Source of the DNA: Rhodanobacter sp. ANJX3
GTDB lineage: Bacteria; Pseudomonadota; Gammaproteobacteria; Xanthomonadales; Rhodanobacteraceae
Direction of reading: 5' to 3'
Length of the DNA stretch: 64,000 nucleotides
NCBI RefSeq assembly: GCF_014200755.1
Contig: NZ_JACHCM010000001.1
Location: forward strand, 228,218-292,217
Shown here: positions 44,600 to 54,613 of the stretch, piece after piece
Numbering within the stretch: position 1 is the stretch's first letter
How the letters are laid out: each line of letters starts with the position of its first letter
The notes under the pieces: model-generated
Told to the model about the DNA's origin: nothing
Databases searched by the model: none
Seen by the model: the letters and a program-made list of their open reading frames with translations, nothing else
Position numbers and translations under genes: made by a program

Positions 44600-45230
44600 G
44601 CAATGCTCGGTCATTTGCATGATCGTCGACTACGACACGAACCAACGGTTGGTCTCGGTCACGATCCCCGAACGTAGACTGTGCGTTGCGAAGTCAACCT
44701 TGAGTCCTGCGAGGCGGGTTCGTAGCTACACGATCTAGGCAGGCGACAGCGCCCGACCGACATAACCTTCGACCTTCGAAAAATAGCGAACCACGCCTCC
44801 TATACACTGGCTGGATCGAGAATGGGCTTGTCAGGTGGGCGATGCGTGATCGGGCGGATACAGACCTGGTCTTGCGAGGCGCTGCTTTCTGCGGTCTGGC
44901 GGCGCCAGCCTAAACTTCGTGTCCTGATTCACTCGGACTAAGGTTCGGTTTTATACCAGCGATGATTGGCAGAGCTTCCGGAAGGCGCATGGTCTTGTGT
45001 CCAGCACGAGCCGTCGAGGCAACGTCCACGGCAACGGGCCCGTGGAAAGCTTCTTTGGCCTGCTCAAGCGCAAGCGGATCAGACGGCAGATTTATCCGAC
45101 CAAAGAGGCTTCACGGGCTGACGTGTTCGACGACATCGAGATGTTTTACAGCCCCAAACGTCGCCACAGTTCAAATGGCGACCTGTCGCCTGTCGAGTTA
45201 GAACGGCGCTACGCGCAAATCAGCGACTGA
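44600..45230 (+). pseudogene. IS3-family OrfB, decayed
   Basis: The C-terminal part is clean: SSTSRRGNVHGNGPVESFFGLLKRKRIRRQIY then RHSSNGDLSPVELERRYAQ (44997-45230). Upstream pieces such as AVWRRQPKLRVLIHSD, containing a catalytic Asp, are broken by stops. The sequence from 44473 to 44600 shows nothing definite. This remnant marks the right border of the island. Confidence 0.75.
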
Positions 45231-45256
45231 GTGTCTACAAAACTCTGGTCGGTCCA

Positions 45257-45560
45257 AAATTACCTGCCCTATGACGGTCAACTTTTCTGTCAATGGCAGT
45301 TGCAGCAATCAGGTACGAGCTTTAGCGGGCAGGAGCAGCCCAATGCATCGAGCTATGTCACGGCGTGTACCCCGGGGACCGCGAATTGCCAGGGCTTTTC
45401 CATTCCACACGGTTCGGGCAAATGCCCCATCCATGTCATCCCGCCGACATCGCCGCCGTTGAAGACCTGCTAAGTGTGCGATCAGACTCATCGACAGTGC
45501 GCGGCGGTCACGGGCGGTTATGTGCAAAAGTCTCATTCAGTAGATGGCAAGCGCGCTGAC
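45257..45560 (+). pseudogene. Truncated S53 protease 3' fragment
   Basis: Only the last 90 or so codons of the gene are present, with a frameshift and a nonsense change compared with the intact copy at 61136-63844. The upstream part is replaced by IS3 sequence. Confidence 0.85.
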
Positions 45561-45699
45561 TTTGTATCGTTGACTAGAGACATTTCGTTAGACGGGACTT
45601 CGAGGATTGACGCTTAATGTCGTTGATCGACCATCGCGATGTGTTTACCCTCTCCTCCGCGGGGGAGGGGGATTTAGCAATCGATCCGATAAGCCGCTG
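45257..45699 (+). repeat. Direct repeat copy 1 (degenerate 3' end of the S53 protease gene)
   Basis: Nearly identical to 63555-64000. It contains the end of the protease gene (ending at SGQEQPNASSYV..PPLKTC) and 150 bp of following sequence. Differences include a missing G in the GGGCAG run, a CAA to TAA change after PLKTC, and a 2-bp deletion in GTGTGC. Confidence 0.92.
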
Positions 45700-45704
45700 T
45701 TATC

Positions 45705-46465
45705 GCAGGTGGCTGTGAGATTCCGTCAGCTGCCTGGCTATTAAAGCCGCCAACATGATCGAAAAGACCGCGAAGGCAACGAAGGACGTGTTTGAGGACA
45801 AGTCGTCTACTGGTGAGTGACGTCGCACCAAGCACCATAGCGCCTCGTCCCAGATCACGAGGACTGAACCCGCTTGTTGTCCTAGATCGGCCACCAACCA
45901 GGCGAGGCGCCCGCTCAAACGAGGTAGGGAGCGGATGGCTTCAATGGGATAACTTGGACGGCAGTCGGCGGGAAAACGCCGGTGTCGTCGAGGGGGTCGA
46001 GGCATTCCGGAAAGGTGCATATCGTTGTCGCCCTGGTGAGCTGGACTGATTTTGAAGTGGGCCCGTCGCATCGGCTGAGAGTATGGCGGTTAAGCTACGC
46101 CCTTCGTCACCTCGTTTTGAGCCTATGCTCCCTATCGAACGCACCCGGCAATGCGTTTCCTCCATCGACCTCGGTTGTGTGCAACTGGTCATCGTCGGAA
46201 AAGATGCTTACCTGACCGACCCAACCTGAGTGGCCTGCTGGAAAGCGTTAACCGCTGGCAATTGTTCCGGTCTGTATGTGCTGCAAGCGTTGGAAGCCCT
46301 CGCGGGTTCGGCGATAGGCTTCACCGAGCAGTTCGCGCAGCTGAATGAGTAGCTCCCCGGCAGATTGTGACTACAGCGACGCCGCTGATTCAAAGATCAT
46401 CTTCGCCAAATCCTGATGGCTTCTTCGGTGGAGATGCAACGAGTAAAGAATGCTCGGCGGCCCTT
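45705..46465. other. Stretch without a supported gene
   Basis: Between the repeat and the peroxidase gene no intact gene is seen. On the plus strand near 46110-46350 broken frames read like a decayed protein (IERTRQCVSSIDLGCVQLVI, then LYVLQALEALAGSAIGF) interrupted by stops; I do not recognise it. Confidence 0.4.
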
Positions 46466-47503
46466 TTATAATGCTTCAAGAAAGGCCTTCAACTCCTGCT
46501 TCTCCATTACGCTCAGATTGAGGGGATGGCCCGATTGCAGGCTCCGGTAATAAACCTCTCGGTCGATCGCCTCATCCAGCGTCGGCACGCTACCGTCGTG
46601 CATATAAGGTGCCGTTGACACCACGTTGCGCAGTGAAGGTGTACGAAACAGACCGATATCGCCGGGATTTAATGTGACGTTGAAGCGACCAAGCTGTGCT
46701 TCGTCAACGTGCGTGGCAACACGACGGCCGATATCGGCATCGCGCAACGAACGTTCAATCACCGCCTGTGTCAACGCCGGCAGATTTTGCTCTACAGCGC
46801 TAGGCTCTGCACTGGTGCGATGATAGGCGTTGTCAGTCAGCGAGACAGGTGTTCCATCCAGCCGATGGCATTCGGCACATTGCGCTTTACCCGAAAAAAG
46901 GATTAACCCCTGTTTCGCTAGAGCGCTAAGCGCGGAGGGATCGTGCGTCACCTGATAGCGATCAAAGGCGCTCGCGCGCTGGTTCAGAGAACGGACATAG
47001 GCGGATAAGGCCGCGGCAATGTGCGCTGATGTGATAAATGGCGCGGCATCCGGGAAGCTACTCGAAAATGCAGCACGGTAGCCCGCGTCATTGACGAGTT
47101 TGCCCACCGCTACGGTGTTGTCATGGAGCCCCATTTCGACAGGATTGGTCAGTGGATCCAGCACGGCCTGTTCTAACGCCGCACGTCGGCCATCCCAAAA
47201 GAACGACGTCGTCGTCGACGCACCGATGGCAGCCAGACTTGGCGTATTGCGAGTACCGATTCGTCCATTGATGCCTATCGCTACGCGTCGACCGTCAGTA
47301 AATGCTTTTTCGAGAATATGGCACGAAGCGCAGCGTACGTTGCCATCAGCACTGAGGTGCGGATCGTTAAACAGTTTTTGCCCCAGCGCGACGAGCGAAT
47401 TCGGGGAGGAGGTAGTTAATTTTCGTTGCGCCGCCCACCAGCCACCCCCAATGACCAATACAAACAGAACGAGCCATGGACCGAGCGCGCGTGGAGTGAT
47501 CAT
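46466..47503 (-). CDS. Di-haem cytochrome c peroxidase (CcpA/MauG family)
   Basis: Protein of 345 residues with an N-terminal membrane anchor or signal (PWLVLFVLVIGGGWWAAQ). Two haem c sites are CASCHILEKAFTDGR and CAECHRLDGTPVSLTDN. Other family marks are NTPSLAAIG, FFWDGRRAALEQAVLDP, NPVEMG, FRTPSLRNVVSTAPYMHDGS. It acts in the periplasm, reducing hydrogen peroxide or oxidising a partner. ATG 47503 is chosen because the anchor begins there. It lies 73 bp after the lipoprotein gene on the same strand. Confidence 0.9.
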   Translation of the reverse strand: MITPRALGPWLVLFVLVIGGGWWAAQRKLTTSSPNSLVALGQKLFNDPHLSADGNVRCASCHILEKAFTDGRRVAIGINGRIGTRNTPSLAAIGASTTTSFFWDGRRAALEQAVLDPLTNPVEMGLHDNTVAVGKLVNDAGYRAAFSSSFPDAAPFITSAHIAAALSAYVRSLNQRASAFDRYQVTHDPSALSALAKQGLILFSGKAQCAECHRLDGTPVSLTDNAYHRTSAEPSAVEQNLPALTQAVIERSLRDADIGRRVATHVDEAQLGRFNVTLNPGDIGLFRTPSLRNVVSTAPYMHDGSVPTLDEAIDREVYYRSLQSGHPLNLSVMEKQELKAFLEAL

Positions 47504-47576
47504 GAACGACGTAAGTAGTCTTCGTTGGCAGGTTCTGATGATTCGCCAATGACGATGTGGCCGGACATCCCCTGCG

Positions 47577-48092
47577 TTAAAACGCAACGAACCGAATCGT
47601 CGCGCCGGTGGGTTTGAGCGCGCCTTGAACGACCTTTTCCTGGGATGCCTCGCTCACCACCAAGACGACGATCCCTCTGAGTGCATCCGCTTTCAGCTGC
47701 TTGGACAACGCGGTGATGAAAGCGCTGGTTTGCTGAGCGCTGGGTCCGCCTATGATCAGTAATCCGCCGGGTATCAGAATAGGGCCGACCGCATGGCTGA
47801 TCGAATCGGATTCTTCTTGACGACGCGTGTCGGCCTGCGGGCTGTCTCCGCCTGGAATCACGTAAATATAAGGGTGCATGCTGACGTCTTTCACATGGAT
47901 ATGGCCTTGCGCGGCGAGATAATTTCCCCACGTCGTGTCATCGGCTGAGATAGCCGGCTTGGTCGGGGACGCTGCAGCACTCGCCGCAGGGGGTGTGGCA
48001 AGCGAGCTGTCCGCCGCTTGATGATTGCAACTGGCCACGGCTAGGCCGAGCAAACAAGCCCACGTACCCGCAAGTAATCCTGATCGATTCAT
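47577..48092 (-). CDS. Lipoprotein of unknown function
   Basis: Protein of 171 residues. Signal peptide GLLAGTWACLLGLAVASC has a lipobox (VASC). After an Ala/Pro/Ser-rich linker comes a domain containing HIHVKDVSMHPYIYVIPGG and ILIPGGLLIIGGPSAQQTSAFITAL, which I do not recognise. Immediately upstream of the peroxidase gene on the same strand, so probably co-transcribed with it. Confidence 0.7.
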   Translation of the reverse strand: MNRSGLLAGTWACLLGLAVASCNHQAADSSLATPPAASAAASPTKPAISADDTTWGNYLAAQGHIHVKDVSMHPYIYVIPGGDSPQADTRRQEESDSISHAVGPILIPGGLLIIGGPSAQQTSAFITALSKQLKADALRGIVVLVVSEASQEKVVQGALKPTGATIRFVAF

Positions 48093-48367
48093 AAGTTCCT
48101 TCTAAGCGCTAGGTTAGTGCGAGGGGATGTCGTCCACCAGTGTGACGTTTTATGGAACTCACAGCCAAAAACAAAAGTTGCTTAACCTTATTCGAAGTAT
48201 CACCGCATGGAAATACTGTCGAACTTGCTCTAGAGCTTTTTGCGCTTGTCAACGCGCAGGAAACTGTGCTTTGCTACAGGTAGGGAAAAGAGGACATTTC
48301 CCTCTAGGGAGTACCACGTCGACAATCCGATCAATCCTTCTGAGGATTGGTTGAAGGGAGTGTGCGT

Positions 48368-51300
48368 ATGGAATCGCAGGACGAGCGATCAGCGGTTGTC
48401 GAAGATATCGCCTTGATGTCTTTGCCCGCGAAAAGGAAATATCCGCTACGCGGGTGGGTTTCTGCGCGCGTCGTCATACGCCTGCTGCTGTGGAGCCTTT
48501 TTTTGTTGTGTCTGGGCGTGACTGAGGCGCAAGTCACCGGCGCTAGTCCAGCCAATACTTATGTTTATGACGCCAATGGGCGTCTCGTGGCTATCACCAA
48601 GAGCGATGGCACCAGCACGCCCTACATTTACGACACTCTAGGCAACTTGGTACGGATCGGCAGCGTACTCTCGGCGGGGCAACTTGCTGTATTCACCTTC
48701 AGTCCTGCGCATGGCAACGTCGGTACCCCGGTCACCATTCAGGGACAGGGGTTCAGTAGCACGCTGGCTAATGACAGCGTGAGCTTCAACGGCAGCACAA
48801 CTAGCGTGATGTCGGCAACGGCCACGCAGTTGGTTACCAGTGTTCCGGTCGGTGCCAGTAGCGGTCCGATCACGGTCACCGTGGGTGGCCAAACGGCAAC
48901 AAGCGCCACGTCGTTCGTGGTGGATAGCACCGGGTTGCCGCCGAGCATTGCGCAAGTCACCCCGCTTTTTTCGGCGGTTGGTGGAACTGTGACAGTGGCC
49001 GGTACGCATCTATATCCGGTGCCAGGAAATACGACCATGCTTGCAGGTGGGCTTGGCGTGACCTTGTCGTCAGCGACCGACGCTCAGCTGCAATTCGTCC
49101 TACCCAATAACGCTGTCAGCGGTCATGTGGTGGTGCAAACGCCTTACGGTCAGGCGACGAGTGCGCTCCCTATCGTCATTCTGCCCACTGGTCTTAATGC
49201 AACCAATGTGGTCAGCAGCGGCAATGCCGCGCTCAACGGATCGCCTGTTGCACTGAGCATCGGTGCATCGGGCCAGACCGGCGCGGTGACCTTCGATGGT
49301 ACCGCTGGCAGTTGGCTAAGCTTGCAGGCAAGTGCCATTACCACGACCGGCAGCATCAATTACACGATCTATGCCCCGGGAAATGTAGTGATCCAACAGG
49401 GCAACCTATCGTCCGGATCGCCAACGATCCATCTGCCGCAGCTGAAGGGCGGTACCTACCTCGCCACTTTTACGCCCAATGGCGCGGGAGCGCAGTTATC
49501 CGTAGGCGTAGAAACCAATACAACATTAAGCACCGGTGTTTCTGCCACCGTAGTCACCTCGGTGCAAGGGCAGAGCAAGCGTGTGCTGTTCCAGGCCGTC
49601 GCCAATCAGCTGCTCACCTTTGAGGTGATTAGCACCACGACGACACCGGCAAGCCATGCAGTGACGTACACCGTCTATACGCCCACCGGGGCAAGTTACA
49701 CGAGCAGTACAACTACGGGCGGCCCAATCTCTCTGGGTGCCATGCCGACCACCAGCACGGGAACTTATCAGGTCATCATTGCACCTGGGAGCGGCGTGAT
49801 CGGTACGGTGCAGGTTGAAGTGGTGCCGGGTGCTGGTGGCGTACTGTCGAGCACGAATACGTCGCAAAATTATGCGGCAACTTTCGCCAATCAGAATGTC
49901 TATTTGTCATTCACGGCGAATCAAGACGCTACCCTGGACCTGACCTTGACCGGTCTGGCGATCACCGGATCCAGCCTCACGTCGGCGTCAGTTGACGTTT
50001 ACGATCCCTCCGGCGCGCTTGTCACCTACACGACCTGCTACACGACCAGCCCGGGAAACAGTTGTCGGCTTACGTTGTGGAATTTGGCCGCCGGGACGTA
50101 TTCGGTGGTGGTTTCCCCGCCATCGACAAATAGCATCATTAGCTTTCATGCCGCGCTCGGACCCGATGCCGCCGGGCCGGCACTGACCGCCAGCACCGCG
50201 ACGACCGTGACTTTGGGCTCGGGACAGACGGAGCGCCTCACGTTCAATGCGAACGCCGGTGACACGGTGGCCCTGAATCTGGCCAATGTAAGCACGACGC
50301 CGGCCGGCCAAACGCTATTCGTTTATGTGTACCGCCCGGACGCGGGCGTGCTCACCGCGGGTAATTATTACTCATACGTCAGCACGGCCAGCTCTGGCAC
50401 ATCGCTGAATCTACCGAACCTGCCGGTAAGCGGCGCCTACACGGTGAGGATCTACACTGATTACGCCGAGCCGGGCTCAGCGCAAGTGACTTTGATACCG
50501 GGGGTGACGGGTACTCTGCCCATCAACGATACGTCGAAAAATTACGCATCGGCCGTCAATCAGAACGCGTATCTGTCATTTACGGCCACCTCTGGCGCTA
50601 ATCTGGAATTGACTTTGACCGGCCTGACGATTACTGGGACCAGCACCGGTCCTGCGGCAGTCAACGTATACAATGCTGCTGGCAGCAATGTCGCGTCGAC
50701 AAGCTGCTATGCCAATAATCCCGGAGGCAGCTGCCGACTGCCGCTTTGGAATCTGGCAAGTGGGACGTATTCAGTCATCGTGTCGCCACCAGGCACCAAC
50801 AGCACGATGGCTTTCAATGCGCTGCTCGAGGCCGATGTGACCGGTTCGGCGCTGATTGCCAATACGCCGACTGCCATCAGTCTGGGGGCGGGCCAGGTGG
50901 AACGCCTGACGTTCAGCGCGAACGCGGGTGATACGGTGGCTCTGAATCTGTCGGGTGTAGGCACGACGCCGTCGGGTCAGACCGTGTATGCCTACGTCTA
51001 CCGTCCCGACAACGGCCGAATCGTTTCCGGCAGTTCTCCTTACGCTTACGTCACGAGTTCCGGTCCAAGCAGCACGGTGAATCTGCCCAAGCTGCCGGTG
51101 AGCGGAAACTACACAGTGATGGTGTACACCACCTATGGTAATCCCGCTTCGGCGCAGCTGACCCTCTTGTCCGGCGTTGCCGGGACACTGTCCAGCAATG
51201 GCTCATCGCAAAATTACGCCAGCAGTGCGGTGAACCAGAACGTCTATCTGTCCTTTACCGCCAATCAGGGTGACACCCTCGACCTGACGTTGGCCGGTTT

Positions 51301-54300
51301 GGCGATTTCGGGATCCTCCGCGAATTCAGCGTACGTGAACGTGACCAACGCTGCCGGAACGAATATCGTTTCGACGACCTGTTTTACGAGTAATCCAGGT
51401 AACGATTGCAGGCTTACGTTGTGGAATCTGACCGCGGGCACCTATTCGGTGGTGGTGTCGCCTCCGAATGCGAGCAGCACGATCAGCTTCAGCACGTTGC
51501 TCGAACCCGAAGTGGCTGGCCCAGCTTTGACGGTCGGGTCGCCAACGGCAGTTAGCTTGGGAACGGGACAGATAGAGCGCTTGACCTTCAGCGCAAATGC
51601 CGGCGACACGGTTGCTCTGAGTTTGTCAGGGGTCAGTACGACGCCGACAGGTCAAACGATCTATGCCAATGTGTACCGTCCAGACACGGGTGTGGTCACG
51701 TCGAGCAATACCTACGCGACCACAAACAGCAGTGGCTCGAGCGCCACGTTGAACCTGCCGAACCTGCCGGCAAGCGGAACCTATATCGTGAGGCTCTACA
51801 CCGTCTACGGCGAGCCTGGTTCCGCGCAATTGACGCTAGAGTCCGATGTGTCCGCCGCCCCCCCTGTGTATGGCACTCCTACGCTGCCGGATAACGGCGT
51901 TCAACAAAGCGAGGCCGGTGCGGCGGCGGGGCAAAATGTCATGATGAGCTTCAACGCTAATCAGGGCGATACCCTAACATTGACCTTGACCGGACTCGCG
52001 ATAACGGGATCCACTTCGACGTCGGCCGCGGTCAACGTATACGGTCCTTCGGGCACGAATGTCGCTTCGACCACGTGTTATACGAGTAACCCCGGGAATA
52101 GCTGCCGGCTTCCATTATGGAACCTGACGGCCGGCACTTACTCGGTAACGGTATCGTCGCCCAACGCAAGCAGTACCATCAGTTTCAACGCGATGCTTGG
52201 CCCCGATGTGGTCGGCCCCGCTCTAGTAACCAATACCCCGACGACGGTCACCTTGGGGGCGGGGCAGACAGAGCGCCTGACATTCAACGCCACCGCCGGC
52301 AGTACGGTGGCCCTAAATCTGTCCAACGTGAGTACCACGCCGACAGGACAGGCCGTCTTTGTCTATGTCTATCGCCCGGATACGGGCACGATTACGGCCA
52401 CCAATGCCTATACGTCGACTAACGTAAGCGGAGGTTCGAGCGGTACCCTGAATCTGTCGAACCTCCCGGCAAGCGGCACCTATACCGTAAAGGTCTATAC
52501 ATCCTACGGCGAGCCGGGTTCCGTGCAGCTGACGCTGGTATCGGGCGTGACAGGTGCGCTGTCGGCTACCAGCACGAACTACGCCACCGCAGTCGCCAAT
52601 CAGACCGTCAATCTGTCGTTCGCAGCCAGCGAAGGCAACAATCTCGAATTAGCCGTGACCGGACTGGCCTTCACCGGCTCGGGCGCAACGGCGGTTTCGG
52701 TGAACGTGTATAACGGTGTCGGCACCAACGTGGGTTCCACGAGCTGCTACACCAACAATCCGGGCGACAGCTGCCGGCTTCCGCTCTACGCCCTGGCGGC
52801 AGGAACGTATGAGGTGGTGATAGCGCCGCCGGGCGGAAGCGGTACGATGAGTTTCAACGCCCAATTGTCACCCGATGTCGTCGGCACGGCGCTCACAGCC
52901 AGTACTCCGGCCACCGTGAACCTGGGTTCGGGACAAGTGGAGCGTCTGACCTTCAGCGCGAACGCGGGCGATACTGTGTTCCTGAAATTGTCGAACCAGA
53001 GCACGAGCCCAGCGGGCCAGGTTGTGGAGGCCGACGTGTTTCGTCCGGATGCGGGCGCGATCAATGCGAGCACTCCGTTCTACACCACGCTCTACAGCAA
53101 CGGCTCGGACATGCTGCTGAATCTGCCAAACTTGCCCGTCAGCGGCAATTATCTCGTGAGGATCTACACCGTTTATGGCGAGCCGGGTTCGGCGCAACTG
53201 ACCCTGGCGCCCGGCATGACCGGGACGCTGACGACCAACGGCGGGGCGCAAAGTTATGCCAACGCGCTGAACGGCCAGAACGTCTATCTGTCCTTTGCCG
53301 CCAATCCAGGCAATAACCTAGAGCTGACGTTCAACAACATCAGCGGCTCGTTCACCTCTGACGTATACAACGCCGCTGGAAGTTCGGTGGCGAGCGCCTC
53401 GTGTTCGGCATCGAACCCGGGAGCGAGTTGTACGCAGTCCTTGTACAACCTTCCGGGTGGAACCTATTCGGTAGTGTTGACGCCCGGTGGCAGCACGGGC
53501 CTGATCGGCTTCCAAGCCTTGCTTCAGTCCGATACGTTGGGACCGAACATGACGTTCAACGCGCCAACATCCGTTGCCCTTGGAGCTGGTCAGGTGGAGC
53601 GCCTGACGTTCAACGCGAACGCGGGCGATGCAGTGACCCTGAATATGTCGGGCGCAAGCACGACGCCAGCAGGGCAGTACCTTTACGCGTACATTTATCG
53701 CCCGGATGTCGGCGCGATCACCTCGAGCAGTTCCTACTATGCCTATTTCGAGAGCACCGGCTCGAACAACGCCCTGAATCTGCCCAGCCTGCCAGTAAGC
53801 GGTAGCTACCTGGTAAGGGTGTATACGGGCTATGGCGAGCCGGCCTCGGCCCAGCTGGGTTTACTGGCAGCGGCGACAGGGACCCTGCTTACGACCGGTA
53901 CATCGCATAGCTACGCCACGACGACCGCTGGTCAAAACGTCACCCTGTCGTTCGCGACCAATCAAAGCGCCAATCTAGAGTTGACCCTTAATGGGCTGAC
54001 GATCGCAGGATCGAGCGCGACGTCCGTGACAGCCGATGTGTACGACGTTAACGGGAACTATGTGGCCTCGACGATGTGCAACGTGGACGATCCGGGAAGC
54101 GGTTGCCGACTCCCGTTATGGAACTTGCCAGGAGGTAATGACTCGGTCGTGGTGTATTCGCCGAGTGCGGGCAGCACGATGAGCTTCAACGCGATTCTCG
54201 AATCCGACGCCACGGGGCCGGCACTGGCGGCGAACACACCAACGACGGTCGCTTTGGGCGCCGGGCAGGTGCAGCGTTTGACCTTCAGCGCGAACGCGGG

Positions 54301-54544
54301 CGCAGCAGTCGCGTTGAACTTGTCCGGCGTCAACCTTCCGGCGGGACAGTTTGTGTATGTCGACGTATATCGTCCAGACACAGGGGCGATCACGCCGACA
54401 AACTACTACGCGTCCGCCGACGTCAGCGGGTCGGGCACGGTGCTGAATTTATCAAACCTGCCGGCCACGGGCGTTTACACCCTACTGGTCTACACCGGTT
54501 ATGGGCAGCCCGGCGGCGCGCAGCTGACACTCGTTCCGCAGTAA
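48368..54544 (+). CDS. Giant exported protein: RHS-like stub, IPT/TIG domains and seven 220-residue repeats
   Basis: Protein of 2,058 residues. A membrane or signal segment (VVIRLLLWSLFLLCLGVTEA) precedes a short YD-repeat-like stub (YVYDANGRLVAITKSDG, YIYDTLGNLVRIGS). Two TIG/IPT-type beta-sandwiches follow (FSPAHGNVGTPVTIQGQGFS, VTPLFSAVGGTVTVAGT). The rest is a partial unit and seven repeats. ATG 48368 has GAAGGGAG upstream. The RHS protein follows after 69 bp. The YD stub suggests common origin or joint function with it; the role (surface scaffold or delivery) is inference. Confidence 0.8.
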   Translation: MESQDERSAVVEDIALMSLPAKRKYPLRGWVSARVVIRLLLWSLFLLCLGVTEAQVTGASPANTYVYDANGRLVAITKSDGTSTPYIYDTLGNLVRIGSVLSAGQLAVFTFSPAHGNVGTPVTIQGQGFSSTLANDSVSFNGSTTSVMSATATQLVTSVPVGASSGPITVTVGGQTATSATSFVVDSTGLPPSIAQVTPLFSAVGGTVTVAGTHLYPVPGNTTMLAGGLGVTLSSATDAQLQFVLPNNAVSGHVVVQTPYGQATSALPIVILPTGLNATNVVSSGNAALNGSPVALSIGASGQTGAVTFDGTAGSWLSLQASAITTTGSINYTIYAPGNVVIQQGNLSSGSPTIHLPQLKGGTYLATFTPNGAGAQLSVGVETNTTLSTGVSATVVTSVQGQSKRVLFQAVANQLLTFEVISTTTTPASHAVTYTVYTPTGASYTSSTTTGGPISLGAMPTTSTGTYQVIIAPGSGVIGTVQVEVVPGAGGVLSSTNTSQNYAATFANQNVYLSFTANQDATLDLTLTGLAITGSSLTSASVDVYDPSGALVTYTTCYTTSPGNSCRLTLWNLAAGTYSVVVSPPSTNSIISFHAALGPDAAGPALTASTATTVTLGSGQTERLTFNANAGDTVALNLANVSTTPAGQTLFVYVYRPDAGVLTAGNYYSYVSTASSGTSLNLPNLPVSGAYTVRIYTDYAEPGSAQVTLIPGVTGTLPINDTSKNYASAVNQNAYLSFTATSGANLELTLTGLTITGTSTGPAAVNVYNAAGSNVASTSCYANNPGGSCRLPLWNLASGTYSVIVSPPGTNSTMAFNALLEADVTGSALIANTPTAISLGAGQVERLTFSANAGDTVALNLSGVGTTPSGQTVYAYVYRPDNGRIVSGSSPYAYVTSSGPSSTVNLPKLPVSGNYTVMVYTTYGNPASAQLTLLSGVAGTLSSNGSSQNYASSAVNQNVYLSFTANQGDTLDLTLAGLAISGSSANSAYVNVTNAAGTNIVSTTCFTSNPGNDCRLTLWNLTAGTYSVVVSPPNASSTISFSTLLEPEVAGPALTVGSPTAVSLGTGQIERLTFSANAGDTVALSLSGVSTTPTGQTIYANVYRPDTGVVTSSNTYATTNSSGSSATLNLPNLPASGTYIVRLYTVYGEPGSAQLTLESDVSAAPPVYGTPTLPDNGVQQSEAGAAAGQNVMMSFNANQGDTLTLTLTGLAITGSTSTSAAVNVYGPSGTNVASTTCYTSNPGNSCRLPLWNLTAGTYSVTVSSPNASSTISFNAMLGPDVVGPALVTNTPTTVTLGAGQTERLTFNATAGSTVALNLSNVSTTPTGQAVFVYVYRPDTGTITATNAYTSTNVSGGSSGTLNLSNLPASGTYTVKVYTSYGEPGSVQLTLVSGVTGALSATSTNYATAVANQTVNLSFAASEGNNLELAVTGLAFTGSGATAVSVNVYNGVGTNVGSTSCYTNNPGDSCRLPLYALAAGTYEVVIAPPGGSGTMSFNAQLSPDVVGTALTASTPATVNLGSGQVERLTFSANAGDTVFLKLSNQSTSPAGQVVEADVFRPDAGAINASTPFYTTLYSNGSDMLLNLPNLPVSGNYLVRIYTVYGEPGSAQLTLAPGMTGTLTTNGGAQSYANALNGQNVYLSFAANPGNNLELTFNNISGSFTSDVYNAAGSSVASASCSASNPGASCTQSLYNLPGGTYSVVLTPGGSTGLIGFQALLQSDTLGPNMTFNAPTSVALGAGQVERLTFNANAGDAVTLNMSGASTTPAGQYLYAYIYRPDVGAITSSSSYYAYFESTGSNNALNLPSLPVSGSYLVRVYTGYGEPASAQLGLLAAATGTLLTTGTSHSYATTTAGQNVTLSFATNQSANLELTLNGLTIAGSSATSVTADVYDVNGNYVASTMCNVDDPGSGCRLPLWNLPGGNDSVVVYSPSAGSTMSFNAILESDATGPALAANTPTTVALGAGQVQRLTFSANAGAAVALNLSGVNLPAGQFVYVDVYRPDTGAITPTNYYASADVSGSGTVLNLSNLPATGVYTLLVYTGYGQPGGAQLTLVPQ
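49862..54541 (+). repeat. Seven tandem repeats of about 670 bp
   Basis: Units begin near 49862, 50533, 51207, 51901, 52570, 53246 and 53902. Each encodes NQNVYLSFTANQG..LDLTLTGL, then a two-Cys element (TTCYTSNPGNSCRLPLWNL), then GAGQVERLTFSANAGDTVALNLS and VYRPDTG. The Cys pair is kept in all seven units, suggesting a disulfide per unit. Confidence 0.9.
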
Positions 54545-54613
54545 GCGTGTTAGGCGAAACATACCATTTTGGTCAGAACGTGTTGACCAACGCGTAATCG
54601 TTCGAAGGAGTCG

